This document shows positions 1-8,104 of a stretch of 64,000 bases of DNA, one piece after another; the stretch's first letter is position 1; every line of letters starts with the position of its first letter. The DNA is taken from positions 434,001 through 498,000 of the forward strand of contig OZ244843.1 of the NCBI GenBank assembly GCA_965220715.1, given 5' to 3'. The notes below the pieces were generated by a model. It was not told where the DNA came from. It saw only the letters and a list, made by a program, of their open reading frames with translations, and ran no database searches. The DNA is from Bin5 sp965220715 (GTDB taxonomy: Bacteria; Chloroflexota; Anaerolineae; Caldilineales; Caldilineaceae). The translations under genes were made by a program, and so were the position numbers.

Positions 1-1
1 T

Positions 2-502
2 ACGCTACCCGACAGCGCCCCGCTGCCCAGCAGCGACCTCATCCAAGAGCTTCTGGGCGATCAAGGTGATACGCTCAATATCCGGCGGGCCGCTGAAACC
101 ATTGTCTTTCGGTTCAGGCTGCCATCTGCCGGTGACCCCATTTCCGTACTTGTGGTGGATGATAACGCTGATCTGGCAACCTTCTTCCGGATCTCTGTCA
201 CCAATACCCCCTATCAGATCATCCATCTGGCCGATGGCGAACGCCTTTTTGAAACCATTGCCGTCACAAAACCAAACCTAATCATCCTGGACGTGCTCCT
301 GCCCGGTATGGATGGCTGGGAGCTGCTGGCCTATCTGCATGGGCATCCTGATACCCGGGCCATTCCCATCATTGTCTGCTCTGTCATCCGCCGGGAAGAG
401 CTGGCTTTGGCGCTGGGCGCGTCGCTTTTTTTGCCAAAGCCGGTGCGGCGGCGGGAGTTTATCGAGGCGCTGGATGAAGCATATAGTCGGGTTGCGGGGT
501 GA
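2..502 (+). CDS. Response-regulator receiver domain protein, 5' end outside window
   Basis: The reading frame is open from the window edge to the TGA at 500-502, so this is the C-terminal part of a longer protein. After about 45 residues that I cannot assign comes a full receiver domain: the acidic pair in VLVVDDN, the phospho-acceptor Asp in LIILDVLLPGMDGW, a Ser at the switch position (IIVCSV) and the conserved Lys in LPKPV. The domain sits at the very C-terminus, as in hybrid histidine kinases such as the one at 1377-3605, but whether a kinase precedes it cannot be seen. The internal GTG at 152 is not a likely start because the beta-1 strand of the domain begins upstream of it. Confidence 0.8.
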   Translation, partial: TLPDSAPLPSSDLIQELLGDQGDTLNIRRAAETIVFRFRLPSAGDPISVLVVDDNADLATFFRISVTNTPYQIIHLADGERLFETIAVTKPNLIILDVLLPGMDGWELLAYLHGHPDTRAIPIIVCSVIRREELALALGASLFLPKPVRRREFIEALDEAYSRVAG

Positions 503-592
503 GTGAGGGTTATAAAATTCTGCGGAAAACTGGTAGAATAAGGGTATAGTAGTGACTTTGCTTAACAGAAGATAGTCTGAAAAGAGATAAAT

Positions 593-907
593 ATGTTCGC
601 GAAAATTCTGGATAAACATATAGAAATTACACCTGGCGTCGTTGGGGGAAAACCTCGAATCGCCGGACATCGCATCACCGTACAAAACATTGTCGTGTGG
701 CATGAACATCTGGGTCAGGGCCTCGATGTGATTTGTACCGAACACGATTTGTCCTTAGCGGCTGTCCATGCGGCACTTGCTTATTACTTTGATCATCGTG
801 AAGAAGTGGATCAAAGCATTGCAGAAGATGAAGTATTTATAAAGGCGTTGCAACATCAATCTTCATCACCATTACAAGAGAAGCTGAAGAAACACGGCCG
901 TGAGTAG
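593..907 (+). CDS. DUF433-family antitoxin
   Basis: This 104-residue protein has the DUF433 pattern: a short N-terminal stretch with PGVVGGKPRIAGHRITV followed by a winged-helix-like segment (LSLAAVHAALAYYFDHREEVD). DUF433 proteins are usually the DNA-binding antitoxin partner of DUF5615 PIN-like toxins. The next gene, overlapping by 8 nt, is such a toxin, so a two-gene operon is clear. The antitoxin frame is intact although the toxin frame is broken. The C-terminal tail after about residue 85 is probably the toxin-contacting part; that is inference. Confidence 0.85.
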   Translation: MFAKILDKHIEITPGVVGGKPRIAGHRITVQNIVVWHEHLGQGLDVICTEHDLSLAAVHAALAYYFDHREEVDQSIAEDEVFIKALQHQSSSPLQEKLKKHGRE

Positions 908-1228
908 AATTCGATGTTATACGGATGAACATGTGTCAAGAGCCGCTATCCGGGGACTTCGTGAACGAGGGATAGACGTTCTCAGCGCACCTGAGGCAAA
1001 TATGCTCGGGGCATCGGATGAGGAGCATTTAGCGTTCGCTTTGGCAGAGGGTAGAGTAATATTTACTCAAGATGCCGATTTTCTACGTTTAGCTGCCGAA
1101 GGCATGAGCATGCAGGAATTGCGTATGCAAGACAAGGAACATCCGTGGGCGACATTATTCAAGGATTGATGTTGATCGTTCAAGTTCTCGATGCCGAGGA
1201 GATGAAAGGTAAGATTGAGTACCTGTAG
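900..1228 (+). pseudogene. DUF5615 PIN-like toxin, frameshifted
   Basis: It starts at GTG 900, overlapping the antitoxin by 8 nt. The first part shows the DUF5615 layout: an early Asp (CYTDEHVS) and FTQDADFL, the acidic residues of PIN-like nucleases. Translation in this frame stops at 1169 (89 residues). From about 1100 a different frame carries the expected family C-terminus (HEHAGIAYARQG, then SVGDIIQGLMLIV) and runs to the TAG at 1226-1228. One missing base near 1099-1103, in the GGCATGAG stretch, explains both frames; one extra C would restore a protein of about 109 residues, the usual family length. The toxin is therefore probably inactive, or there is a sequencing error. Confidence 0.8.
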
Positions 1229-1232
1229 CCTA

Positions 1233-1326
1233 TTGGATATCCTTAATAAGGATATCCCACTTAGCGTGGGTGGTGTCCAAACTGAGTTTGGATATCCAAT
1301 TGCGTGCCGAAACTGAGTTTCGGCAC
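1233..1326. repeat. Cluster of four perfect hairpins between convergent genes
   Basis: Four short inverted repeats follow each other: a 10-bp stem at 1235-1257 (arms GGATATCCTT/AAGGATATCC), a 5-bp stem at 1256-1270 (CCCAC/GTGGG), a 7-bp stem at 1276-1292 (TCCAAAC/GTTTGGA) and a 10-bp stem at 1304-1326 (GTGCCGAAAC/GTTTCGGCAC). The last two share the core AAACTGAGTTT, and GGATATCC occurs three times. The cluster lies between the ends of the toxin gene and the histidine kinase gene, so a bidirectional terminator or a REP/MITE-like mobile repeat are both possible. Confidence 0.75.
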
Positions 1327-1376
1327 GAGAACCCACTCCGGGTAGGAAATATCCTATTTAATTTCTGGGAATGGCC

Positions 1377-3605
1377 CTAACCGGCCTCAAGTTCCCCATC
1401 TGCCTTCATTAACAGCGCCGCAAGCCGGTGCGAACAGGGCAGCAGCTTGTTAATCGGTACCCCCGCTCCCATCGTTGCCAACAGTACGCTACTGCGTGTT
1501 GGCCAGGCCACAAGCTCTTCGCCGGAGATTGCGATCACCGGAATGTCACGAATCGCCGCGTCTTGATTCTTTTCCGCCAAAACCTGCCAACCGAGCATAT
1601 CGGGCAGAAGAATGTCCAGTAGGACCAAATCTGGAGCCTCACTGCCCCGGACCCGATGGTGTAGCTCGGCCAACGCTTCCGCCCCGCTGGCGGTGGGGGT
1701 AATCTCCAACGTAGGGTCAATGATAGAGAGCATCTGGGTATAGAGTTGGCGAATATCCGGATTGTCGTCCACCAGCAAAATGCGCTTCACCGGCTTGTCA
1801 AGCGTATTCAAGGCCTTGGCAAAATCCGGCTGTCTGATCGGCTTGATCAAATAGTCGACAGCCCCGGCCTCTATGGCATAATTGATTTTCGGCGGAAAGG
1901 CACACCCAAGAATGGGCATATCAGGTATGGCTTGCCGGGCCTCTTCCATTAATAAGATCAAATGTTGGGGAGCGGCTGCATTGAGGATCAGCATATGGGT
2001 CGGATGGGTTTGCAACGCTTCGAGAGCGCCAGGTAGATCACGGCTCTCGGTAAACTGAATCTCATCGGTATGGCGGCTGAGCAGGGGGGCCAAATCGCCA
2101 CTTTCATCACAAACCATTATCCGTTGTTTGCGCGGCATTTCGGGCAATTGAGGCCAGGTGGTGCGTTCATGCCAAACCCAGTCTTCGGCAAGGTCAGGGG
2201 CCGACGTGCCCCCGGCCGGCAGCGGCGGGGCGATGGGCAGGGTGAATGAGAAGGTGCTGCCGAAGCCAAATTTACTTTCGGCCCATATCCGACCCTGATG
2301 ACGTTCGATGAATTGTTGGCTGACGCTGAGGCCGAGTCCACTGCCGCCTTGAGCAGGTCGCGTTTGGTCCGCCTGCGCAAACGGTTCAAAGATTCTGTCC
2401 AGTTCTTGCGGGGTGATTCCGGGACCCGTATCCGTTACGCTGATAAGAATGTCACTGCCCTGGCGCGTTGCCTTGACGATAATGCCGCCAGTCTCCGTAT
2501 AGCGGGCCGCATTGCTCACCAGGTTGAGAACCACCTGGCGGATACGGGTTCTGTCGCAGTAAACTTGGGGGAAATCGTCATCAATGCTGACCTGCAAAGT
2601 GAGTGCTTTCCTTTCAATCAGCGGACGCACCACCATCACCACCGCATTTTTTATATCGTCAGCCAAATCGGCCCATTCCCGATGCAGGCTCAGCCGGCCT
2701 GCATCGGCCTGGCTGAGATCCAGGACATCGCTGATCATGCTGGCCAAATGATTGCTGTTGCGCTGTATGATCTCCAGAACTTGCATGAGCAAGGGTGGCA
2801 GCGATTTCCCATAGGCTTCAGGTACCTCCAGCATCGTGTCAATCAGACCCAGAATTATATTCAACGGCGTCCGAAATTCGTGGCTGATCTTGGCCACAAA
2901 GGCGGCCTTGGCTTGATGAGCTTCCTCAGCAATCTGACGTAGGACGACCAACCGCTGATTGAGCAGTTCCTGGGTCTGGTAGGCCGATTTCAAATCCTCC
3001 TGCATTTGGGCCAACTGGACTTTTTGATCCCGCGTTTCATCTAATCGCTGCTGCGCTCGGTGAAACTGATCGTATGACCATTGGCTGCGCCGAACCTGGG
3101 GGCCGATGATGGCCAACAGCAGGCCGAGTACCGTCCAGATCAGCCCGATTGTCAGAACAAGGGAGATGGGGTCTATCCCAATGGTTGGCCACAGGAATAG
3201 CAGCCCTATAGTTTCCAGTAAAGCCGTGAGCAGCGCCGCAGTCCAGGTCATGAGCGCCAGCGCCAAAAGGGGCAACAAGATCATCAATAGGTAGAGGTCG
3301 GATATCCCAAATCGGATGAATGCCAGGTTGATGAGGATGCTCAGACCGATGAGGGTAAACCAGCGGCTGAGCCTAGTCCCACCCAACCGATCCAGCCACC
3401 AGATAAGCATAGCCAGGCCAAAACATACCAAGGGTATTTGGGACAACCGTTGTACCGGCTCAACCAGCAGTTCACCCATGAACGTCACAGCTGACCCCAC
3501 GCAGACCAGCACGGCAATAACCCAGGTGAGCGATAAGCGTAACTCCGGGTCGATCTCCAGGCCGGGTCTTGTGGCGAAGGTTGTTATTCCGTCTTTTGTC
3601 ATCAT
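1377..3605 (-). CDS. Membrane hybrid histidine kinase with two receiver domains
   Basis: The start is set at ATG 3605 because AGGAG lies 7 nt upstream (3613-3617); this gives 742 residues. About six hydrophobic segments fill residues 20-175, followed by a coiled coil, then HisKA (ISHEFRTPLN, phospho-acceptor His), HATPase (N box LVSNAARY, G1 DTGPGI, G2 GSGLGLSVS), and two tandem receivers. The last receiver is normal (LLVDDN, LVLLDILLP). The first, at about residues 490-610, reads MLILNAAAP where the phospho-Asp should be, so it is probably a pseudo-receiver. The sensor is membrane-embedded with no periplasmic domain visible; the signal is unknown. No adjacent DNA-binding regulator is present. 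Confidence 0.9.
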   Translation of the reverse strand: MMTKDGITTFATRPGLEIDPELRLSLTWVIAVLVCVGSAVTFMGELLVEPVQRLSQIPLVCFGLAMLIWWLDRLGGTRLSRWFTLIGLSILINLAFIRFGISDLYLLMILLPLLALALMTWTAALLTALLETIGLLFLWPTIGIDPISLVLTIGLIWTVLGLLLAIIGPQVRRSQWSYDQFHRAQQRLDETRDQKVQLAQMQEDLKSAYQTQELLNQRLVVLRQIAEEAHQAKAAFVAKISHEFRTPLNIILGLIDTMLEVPEAYGKSLPPLLMQVLEIIQRNSNHLASMISDVLDLSQADAGRLSLHREWADLADDIKNAVVMVVRPLIERKALTLQVSIDDDFPQVYCDRTRIRQVVLNLVSNAARYTETGGIIVKATRQGSDILISVTDTGPGITPQELDRIFEPFAQADQTRPAQGGSGLGLSVSQQFIERHQGRIWAESKFGFGSTFSFTLPIAPPLPAGGTSAPDLAEDWVWHERTTWPQLPEMPRKQRIMVCDESGDLAPLLSRHTDEIQFTESRDLPGALEALQTHPTHMLILNAAAPQHLILLMEEARQAIPDMPILGCAFPPKINYAIEAGAVDYLIKPIRQPDFAKALNTLDKPVKRILLVDDNPDIRQLYTQMLSIIDPTLEITPTASGAEALAELHHRVRGSEAPDLVLLDILLPDMLGWQVLAEKNQDAAIRDIPVIAISGEELVAWPTRSSVLLATMGAGVPINKLLPCSHRLAALLMKADGELEAG

Positions 3606-3646
3606 ACCTGTTCTCCTGCTGAAATGCTGGCTCAATTTACCCGGCT

Positions 3647-3652
3647 ATTATA
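3647..3652 (-). promoter_or_regulatory. Putative -10 box of the histidine kinase
   Basis: On the minus strand a perfect TATAAT lies about 42 nt upstream of the kinase start codon. No good -35 hexamer is seen at the expected distance, so this is only a candidate. Confidence 0.4.
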
Positions 3653-3855
3653 ATATAAATGAACGAGGAGGGCTTGTTGCATCCATCAACCATTCTATCT
3701 GTGGTTCATAGTTCCTGCATAAACACCAGTGTAACTGAGCGCACAAACTCTAAAAGTGTTGCAATTACTTACGTTTTTGCTATATAGCTATGAAGTACTC
3801 ACAATTACTGAACCTAATTGGCGATGTGACCTGCCCCCGATGTTTGTACCACTTG

Positions 3856-4680
3856 TTATGTTAGTCCGACAGGCACGGGGACAGGGTCGGCAGGCAAGAG
3901 GGCCTCAGGCGCCGGCGGCCGGTAGCCCAGAGAACTGTGCGGTCTGATCCGGTTGTAAGTCCGTCTGTAGCGCTCCGTCAACACGCGCACCTCCAGCAAC
4001 GTATAGAAGAGCTCCCTGTCCAGCAGCTCGTCCCTCAACTTCCCGTTGAAACTCTCGATGTAGCCGTTTTCCCACGGCGACCCAGGTTCGATATAGAGCG
4101 TCCTGGCTCCCACCCGCCCAAGCCACTCGCGCACAGCCCGGGCCGTAAACTCCGGCCCGTTGTCCGACCGAATATGGTCGGGCACGCCTCTGAACACCAT
4201 CAACTCGGCCAGCGCCTCTATCACATCGGCAGACCGCATGCTGCGGGCAGCCTGGATCGCCAGACACTCCCTGCTGTATTCGTCGATGACGGTCAGCAAC
4301 CGCACTCCTGTGCCGTCATGGAGCCTCAGATACACGAAGTCGTAGGCCCACACATGGTCCTTCCACGCAGGCCGCAGACGCACACACGAGCCGTCATTGA
4401 ACCACAGACGCCCTCTCTTCGGTTGCTTCGCCGGCACTTTCAGCCCTTCACGTCGCCATATCCGCTCTACACGCTTGTGGTTCACATGCCAGCCGCGATG
4501 CCTCAGAAGGGCGGTGATCCGACGGTAGCCGTACCTGCCGAACTGACTGGCCAACTCCACGATCTCCTCAGTCAACGCCTTCTCATCGTCCGCAGGGCTT
4601 GGCTTGTATCGCTGTGTGGAGCGAGGATGACCCAGCACCCGGCAGGCGCGTCGCTCCGAGACCCCAAAGAGCTCCTTCAC
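3856..4680 (-). CDS. IS3-family transposase OrfB (DDE integrase)
   Basis: The 274 residues from the GTG at 4680 contain an N-terminal HTH_21-like region (GVSERRACRVLG) and the rve integrase core. Candidate catalytic residues are the Asp in VWAYDFVYL, the Asp in HIRSDNGPEF and the Glu in NGYIESFNGKLRDELL. The frame is open upstream of 4680 back to the slip site at 4719-4725 (LSPSRRRQCVDHVKELFG), so the working product is most likely an OrfAB fusion made by -1 frameshifting. No disabling mutation is seen, so the element may be active. Confidence 0.93.
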   Translation of the reverse strand: MKELFGVSERRACRVLGHPRSTQRYKPSPADDEKALTEEIVELASQFGRYGYRRITALLRHRGWHVNHKRVERIWRREGLKVPAKQPKRGRLWFNDGSCVRLRPAWKDHVWAYDFVYLRLHDGTGVRLLTVIDEYSRECLAIQAARSMRSADVIEALAELMVFRGVPDHIRSDNGPEFTARAVREWLGRVGARTLYIEPGSPWENGYIESFNGKLRDELLDRELFYTLLEVRVLTERYRRTYNRIRPHSSLGYRPPAPEALLPADPVPVPVGLT

Positions 4681-4712
4681 GTGGTCAACGCACTGGCGAC
4701 GACGTGAAGGAC

Positions 4713-4991
4713 TCAGAAGTTTCCCTCAGACGCCTCCCGCAGTATCTGGTTGTCCAGCGTCAGCTCCGCCACCGCTCTCTTCAGACGGCTGTTCTCCAAC
4801 TCCAGACGCTTCAGGCGCCTGGCCTGGTCGATCCTGAGACCCCCATACTCGCTGCGCCACCGATAGAAGGTCTGCTCGGTCACGCCTATCCGGCGCGCAG
4901 CCTCAGCCACTGTGCCGCCCTCGGCTAGCGCCACCTCAGCCTCTCTGAGCTTTTTGATTACCTGCTCCGGCGTATGTCTCCTCTTAGCCAT
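4713..4991 (-). CDS. IS3-family transposase OrfA (HTH/leucine zipper)
   Basis: The 92-residue protein has a helix-turn-helix (TVAEAARRIGVTEQTFYRW) and then a leucine-zipper coiled coil (RLKRLELENSRLKRAVAEL), the standard OrfA of IS3 elements, which binds the terminal repeats and oligomerises. Its last codons hold the heptamer G GGA AAC just before the stop. Confidence 0.93.
   Translation of the reverse strand: MAKRRHTPEQVIKKLREAEVALAEGGTVAEAARRIGVTEQTFYRWRSEYGGLRIDQARRLKRLELENSRLKRAVAELTLDNQILREASEGNF
4719..4725 (-). other. Programmed -1 frameshift heptamer GGGAAAC
   Basis: Read on the minus strand, the end of orfA is GAG GGA AAC TTC TGA. The heptamer G GGA AAC fits the X XXY YYZ slippery pattern, and slipping back one base leads into CTT CTG AGT CCT, which is exactly the frame of orfB. 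Confidence 0.75.
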
Positions 4992-5055
4992 GTTTCCCCC
5001 TTTCTATGGCCCAATTCTAACATATTAACTGGACCAGTTTTTGGGGGGCAGGTCA

Positions 5056-5190
5056 CCCCCGCACAAGGGAGGGCCGCAGGCCCGACCGCCCAAAAGCAAG
5101 GAGAGAGGGAAAAGGAGTGAGGAGTGAGAGAACACCTTCGCTCGCCTCACTCAGGGGTGCGAATTGACTGTGGCTGAGAAATTACGTAAG
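5056..5190. repeat. Dispersed repeat, copy A (5' part lost at IS end)
   Basis: Two modules recur at 30,870-31,130 and 56,240-56,390: a GC-rich hairpin part (GCACAAGGGAGGGCCGCAGG, then CCGACCGCCC) and a second part running from CTTCGCTCGCC to GCGAATTGACTGTGGCTGAG. In this copy the leading GGGGG part is missing because the IS3 right end abuts it. Confidence 0.7.
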
Positions 5191-5206
5191 AACTTGAGAC
5201 TCGAAA

Positions 5207-5465
5207 CTAGAAACTTCCGTATATGCGCAGGTAGTGGGCGTAGTGGGTCAGGATGCGCTGGAGGTAGAGGCGGGTCTCGCTGTAGGGAATCCGTTCGATG
5301 AAGAGGGCTTCGTCGGGTGCGGAGCGGTCGAACCAGGTTCTGGCGTTGCCGGGGCCGGCGTTGTAACCGGCGAGGGCGGCGACGGGGTTTTCACGGGCGT
5401 AGTCCTGCACCCAGCGCAGGTAATATGCGCCGAAGCGGATGTTGACGAAGGGGCGGTTGAGCAGA
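5207..5465 (-). pseudogene. Duplicated C-terminal fragment of lytic transglycosylase
   Basis: The reading frame from about 5465 down to the stop near 5207 gives NRPFVNIRFGAYYLRW and VAALAGYNAGPGNARTW, nearly identical to the last 85 residues of the intact transglycosylase at 8105-10804, including its 3' flank. It lacks the rest of the protein. Upstream it runs in the same frame into an IS5-type transposase fragment (VEAVHWIL then LNRP), so a hybrid frame of 132 residues exists but should not be functional. Confidence 0.85.
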
Positions 5466-5655
5466 ATCCAGTGAACTGCCTCAACGAAACGTCGACACTG
5501 TGCCTCGTGCCTTGCATAGGCACGAGGCACGAGGGTGTTTTTGCAAGAATGCGAAGAGTTTCCGCCATTGATGGTCGGCAATCTTTTGGGGTAGATATCC
5601 TGCAATTGTCGCCACTCTGACAGAACTCAACAGACGTCAACGAGTCCTAGAAACT
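5466..5655 (-). mobile_element. IS5-type element remnant (5' end of transposase)
   Basis: The minus-strand frame reads ADHQWRKLFAFLQKHPRA and CRRFVEAVHWIL, the N-terminal domain of IS5-family transposases. It aligns with the more complete copy at 7233-8057 up to its outer end near 5655 (GAGTCCT). In this fragment the Trp codon TGG is intact, whereas the longer copy has TGA there. The break against the transglycosylase fragment lies at AGAATCC, about 5463-5470. Confidence 0.75.
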
Positions 5656-5863
5656 CCCCCGGCTCCGCGCCCCCATGCCCCAAGGCGCTCAGGCTTCCTG
5701 CGCCGATCACGAGTTTTGCCTCTCCTGGAAGATTTGCTAGACTTAAAACTGCCATAGTTACACTTTCACAGGTTAGGACCGGATGGAATACCTTTCCCCT
5801 CTCCCCTTGCCCTGTGACGTGTACAGCCATACCCAAAACACGTTTTCCAGGGAGACCCAAAAA

Positions 5864-7210
5864 ATGAATGACAGACGATTGAACCGCCGTCAGATGTTGC
5901 GGCTCGCCGCTGCCACCCCGGCCATCGCCACTCTGGCCGCATGCGTGCTTCCCCCGCCGCCGCTCGAAGACGCCAGCACGGCCTCCGAACCCCCACCCCC
6001 CGCCGCAGAAAACTTGACCCTTTCCCACTGGCAGCCCTTCGGGTCAGGACATCGGGCCGCAATCGAAACACTAAGAGAACAGTTCGAAGAACAGAACAGC
6101 GGCCTGTCCATCGACATCCAACCGATTGGCTGGAGCGCTTACTGGGACTATCTCTCGGCCAGCTCCGCTGGCGGCGACCCACCCGACTCCTACCGCATCC
6201 CCATGGGGCTGGCCGAAAACCATATCGCCGCCGGCCGTATCCTCCCCGTCAGCGAACTGATCCTCAGCAACGCGGACATCGAGGAAGCCTACCTGCCCTG
6301 GACCGTACAACGCGCCAAAAAAGATAACAGCTACTACGGCCTGCCCGTCGATGTCCAGACCCTGGTCGTCTACCGTAACAACACCCTCTACGCAGAGGCT
6401 GGTCTCGACCCCGCCGCCCCCTTCTCCGACCTTGAGGACCTCTTAAGCCAGGCCCAGGCCCTCACCACGCATGCCAACGACAAGATTTCGCAGATCGGCT
6501 GCAATACAGGCGGCTACCCCAGCGCCTGGCTCACCATCCTCTTCCAGCAATACCTGCAACGTGAAGAAGACGGCGCGCCATGGATCGACCCGACCTCAAA
6601 CCAGTTGGTCTGGCAAGACTACCCCGCCATCTTCGAAATCTTCGACTGGTTCTGCACGCTCACCGCCCAAGCCGATGACGACGACTTCCTCTCCTTCCTG
6701 AGTTCTGAAGAACAGTTCGTCGTGGACAAATCCGCCATGCAGATCGGCCATCCAGTCCACCGGAACATCTTCGAAAATCTCGTTTCCGACGTCAACTACA
6801 CCATCGTCCCTTTCCCCCCGCGCGCGCCCGGTCACGAACCCTACACCGCAGGCTCCCACTGGCTCTGGGTCGTCAGCCAATCGGCTGCCGACTACGCTGA
6901 AACGGCCTGGAAGTGGGTCGCCTTCGGCACCAATAAAGAGGCGCAGACAATCTGGCACGAGAAGGCCGGCGACCTCCCCAGCTTGAAGGAGTTGACCACC
7001 GATGCCCGCTTCCGGCCCGATGACAACGCCGCTGTCTGCATCGACTCCCTCAACAACTCCTCCCCCTGGGAGTGGGTCGGTTGGGTCGAGTGGGTCACCG
7101 AATTCAACAGCGCTCGCACCAAAGTCGTCAACGACGCAGAAGATCGGCAAAAAGCGTTCGCAGACTTGATCGCGAATCTGAACGAGACCATTTCGCAATA
7201 CACTGCCTGA
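5864..7210 (+). CDS. ABC transporter solute-binding lipoprotein, Tat-type signal
   Basis: The protein (448 residues from ATG 5864, with GGGAG upstream) has a twin-arginine-like leader (NRRQMLRLAA) followed by a lipobox (TLAAC), so it is probably exported folded and lipid-anchored. The rest matches the family 1 extracellular solute-binding proteins for sugars (LTLSHWQPFGSG near the start; GLPVDVQTLVVYRNNTLY in the hinge region; later WAW-rich C-terminal part). No permease or ATPase genes are adjacent, and it lies between two IS5-type remnants, so it is an orphan here and may have moved or lost its partners. An upstream in-frame ATG at 5783 lacks a signal sequence and is less likely. Confidence 0.87.
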   Translation: MNDRRLNRRQMLRLAAATPAIATLAACVLPPPPLEDASTASEPPPPAAENLTLSHWQPFGSGHRAAIETLREQFEEQNSGLSIDIQPIGWSAYWDYLSASSAGGDPPDSYRIPMGLAENHIAAGRILPVSELILSNADIEEAYLPWTVQRAKKDNSYYGLPVDVQTLVVYRNNTLYAEAGLDPAAPFSDLEDLLSQAQALTTHANDKISQIGCNTGGYPSAWLTILFQQYLQREEDGAPWIDPTSNQLVWQDYPAIFEIFDWFCTLTAQADDDDFLSFLSSEEQFVVDKSAMQIGHPVHRNIFENLVSDVNYTIVPFPPRAPGHEPYTAGSHWLWVVSQSAADYAETAWKWVAFGTNKEAQTIWHEKAGDLPSLKELTTDARFRPDDNAAVCIDSLNNSSPWEWVGWVEWVTEFNSARTKVVNDAEDRQKAFADLIANLNETISQYTA

Positions 7211-7232
7211 CCCTGTGGAGAGAATGATTTCC

Positions 7233-8057
7233 AGGGGCCGTTGACATTTCGTTCGAGCCAGTTCAGGGTAGCGGCGCAATGCAACAAGGTCATGAAACGT
7301 CGTGCTGGTTTTTCATGGCGAGTGAAAATGCGTCGCTACCACTTGATTCTGTTGATTAAGCGTTCGACGATGTTGCGCTCTGGGTAGCGGAGCCGGTCTT
7401 AGTCCCATGGTTGCTTGCGATAGCGGCGAGAAGGGATGACCACTTCGATCTGTTTGGCTGCGAGCAGTTCTCGTAAAAGGTCAGAATCGGAGCCGTTAGC
7501 GGCAATGACAGCGTCAAAATGGAATGGGGCGAGCAACGACTCAGCTTGGGAGAGATCATGGCGTTCACGAACAGTCAAGTTGAACTGTAAGGGAAAGCCG
7601 AGGGCATCAACGAGGAGATGGATCTTGCTGCTGAATCCTCCCCTGCTCCGACCTGGGCATTGTTCTTGCCGGCGTCCACTTTTTGACCCGCCTGCTGCGC
7701 ACATATGGGCGCGTACAGCAGTGCTGCCAGGCATGGCCGCTGCCATGTCTGGGTCTTGGGCGAACTGTTTGGATATGTCGACCCAATCACCGTTCTCTTC
7801 CCAGCGTGCGCAACGCTTAAAGACACTGTTCCACTTGCCAAAATCGTTGGGCAGTTCAGGCCACTGGGCGCCGGTGCGCAGAATCCAGTGAACTACCTCA
7901 ACGAAACGTCGACACTGTCCCTCTTGCCCCGCACAGGCACGAGGGTGTTCTTGCAAGAATGCGAAGAGTTTCTGTCATTGATGGTTGGCAATCTTTTAGG
8001 TAGACATCCTACTATTGCCGCCAATCTGACAGGACTCAACAGCCGTCTGCGAGTCCT
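7233..8057 (-). mobile_element. IS5-family (IS427/IS1031-like) element, degenerate
   Basis: The ends carry imperfect inverted repeats (AGGGGCCGTTGAC at 7233 and, inverted, AGGACTCGCAGAC at 8057). About 825 bp is the usual size of this IS5 subgroup. The element ends just beside the transglycosylase gene and starts 22 bp after the solute-binding protein gene. Two shorter relatives lie at 5466-5655 and 28,428-28,590. Confidence 0.8.
7236..7994 (-). pseudogene. IS5-family transposase with three in-frame stops
   Basis: One minus-strand frame can be followed over the family domains: QKLFAFLQEHPRA, the CRRFVEVVHWILRTGAQWPEL block, GRSRGGFSSKIHLLVDALG, then RYPERNIVERLINRIKW and LLHCAATLNWLER. It is broken by TGA at 7974-7976 (a Trp codon in the sister copy), TAA at 7399-7401 and TAG at 7336-7338. 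The first DDE Asp region reads PGSTAVRAH where relatives have DST, so the catalytic residue is lost as well. Confidence 0.82.
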
Positions 8058-8104
8058 GGTAACTGCGTCCGCCTCGATGAAACGGTGTCACTGAAAACTC
8101 AAAA

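Larger units (their letters stand above)
3827..5055 (-). mobile_element. IS3-family insertion sequence (IS407-like), complete
   Basis: Terminal inverted repeats begin TGACCTGCCCCC at 3827-3838 and again, inverted, at 5044-5055, enclosing 1229 bp with orfA and orfB in the usual order. TGACCTGCCCCC ends, two overlapping frames and a DDE integrase are typical of the IS407 group. The four bases flanking each end (GATG on the left, CCCC on the right) do not match, so no target duplication is visible. The right flank is the middle of a dispersed repeat seen twice more in the window, but the left flank is not, which suggests rearrangement next to the element. Confidence 0.92.
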
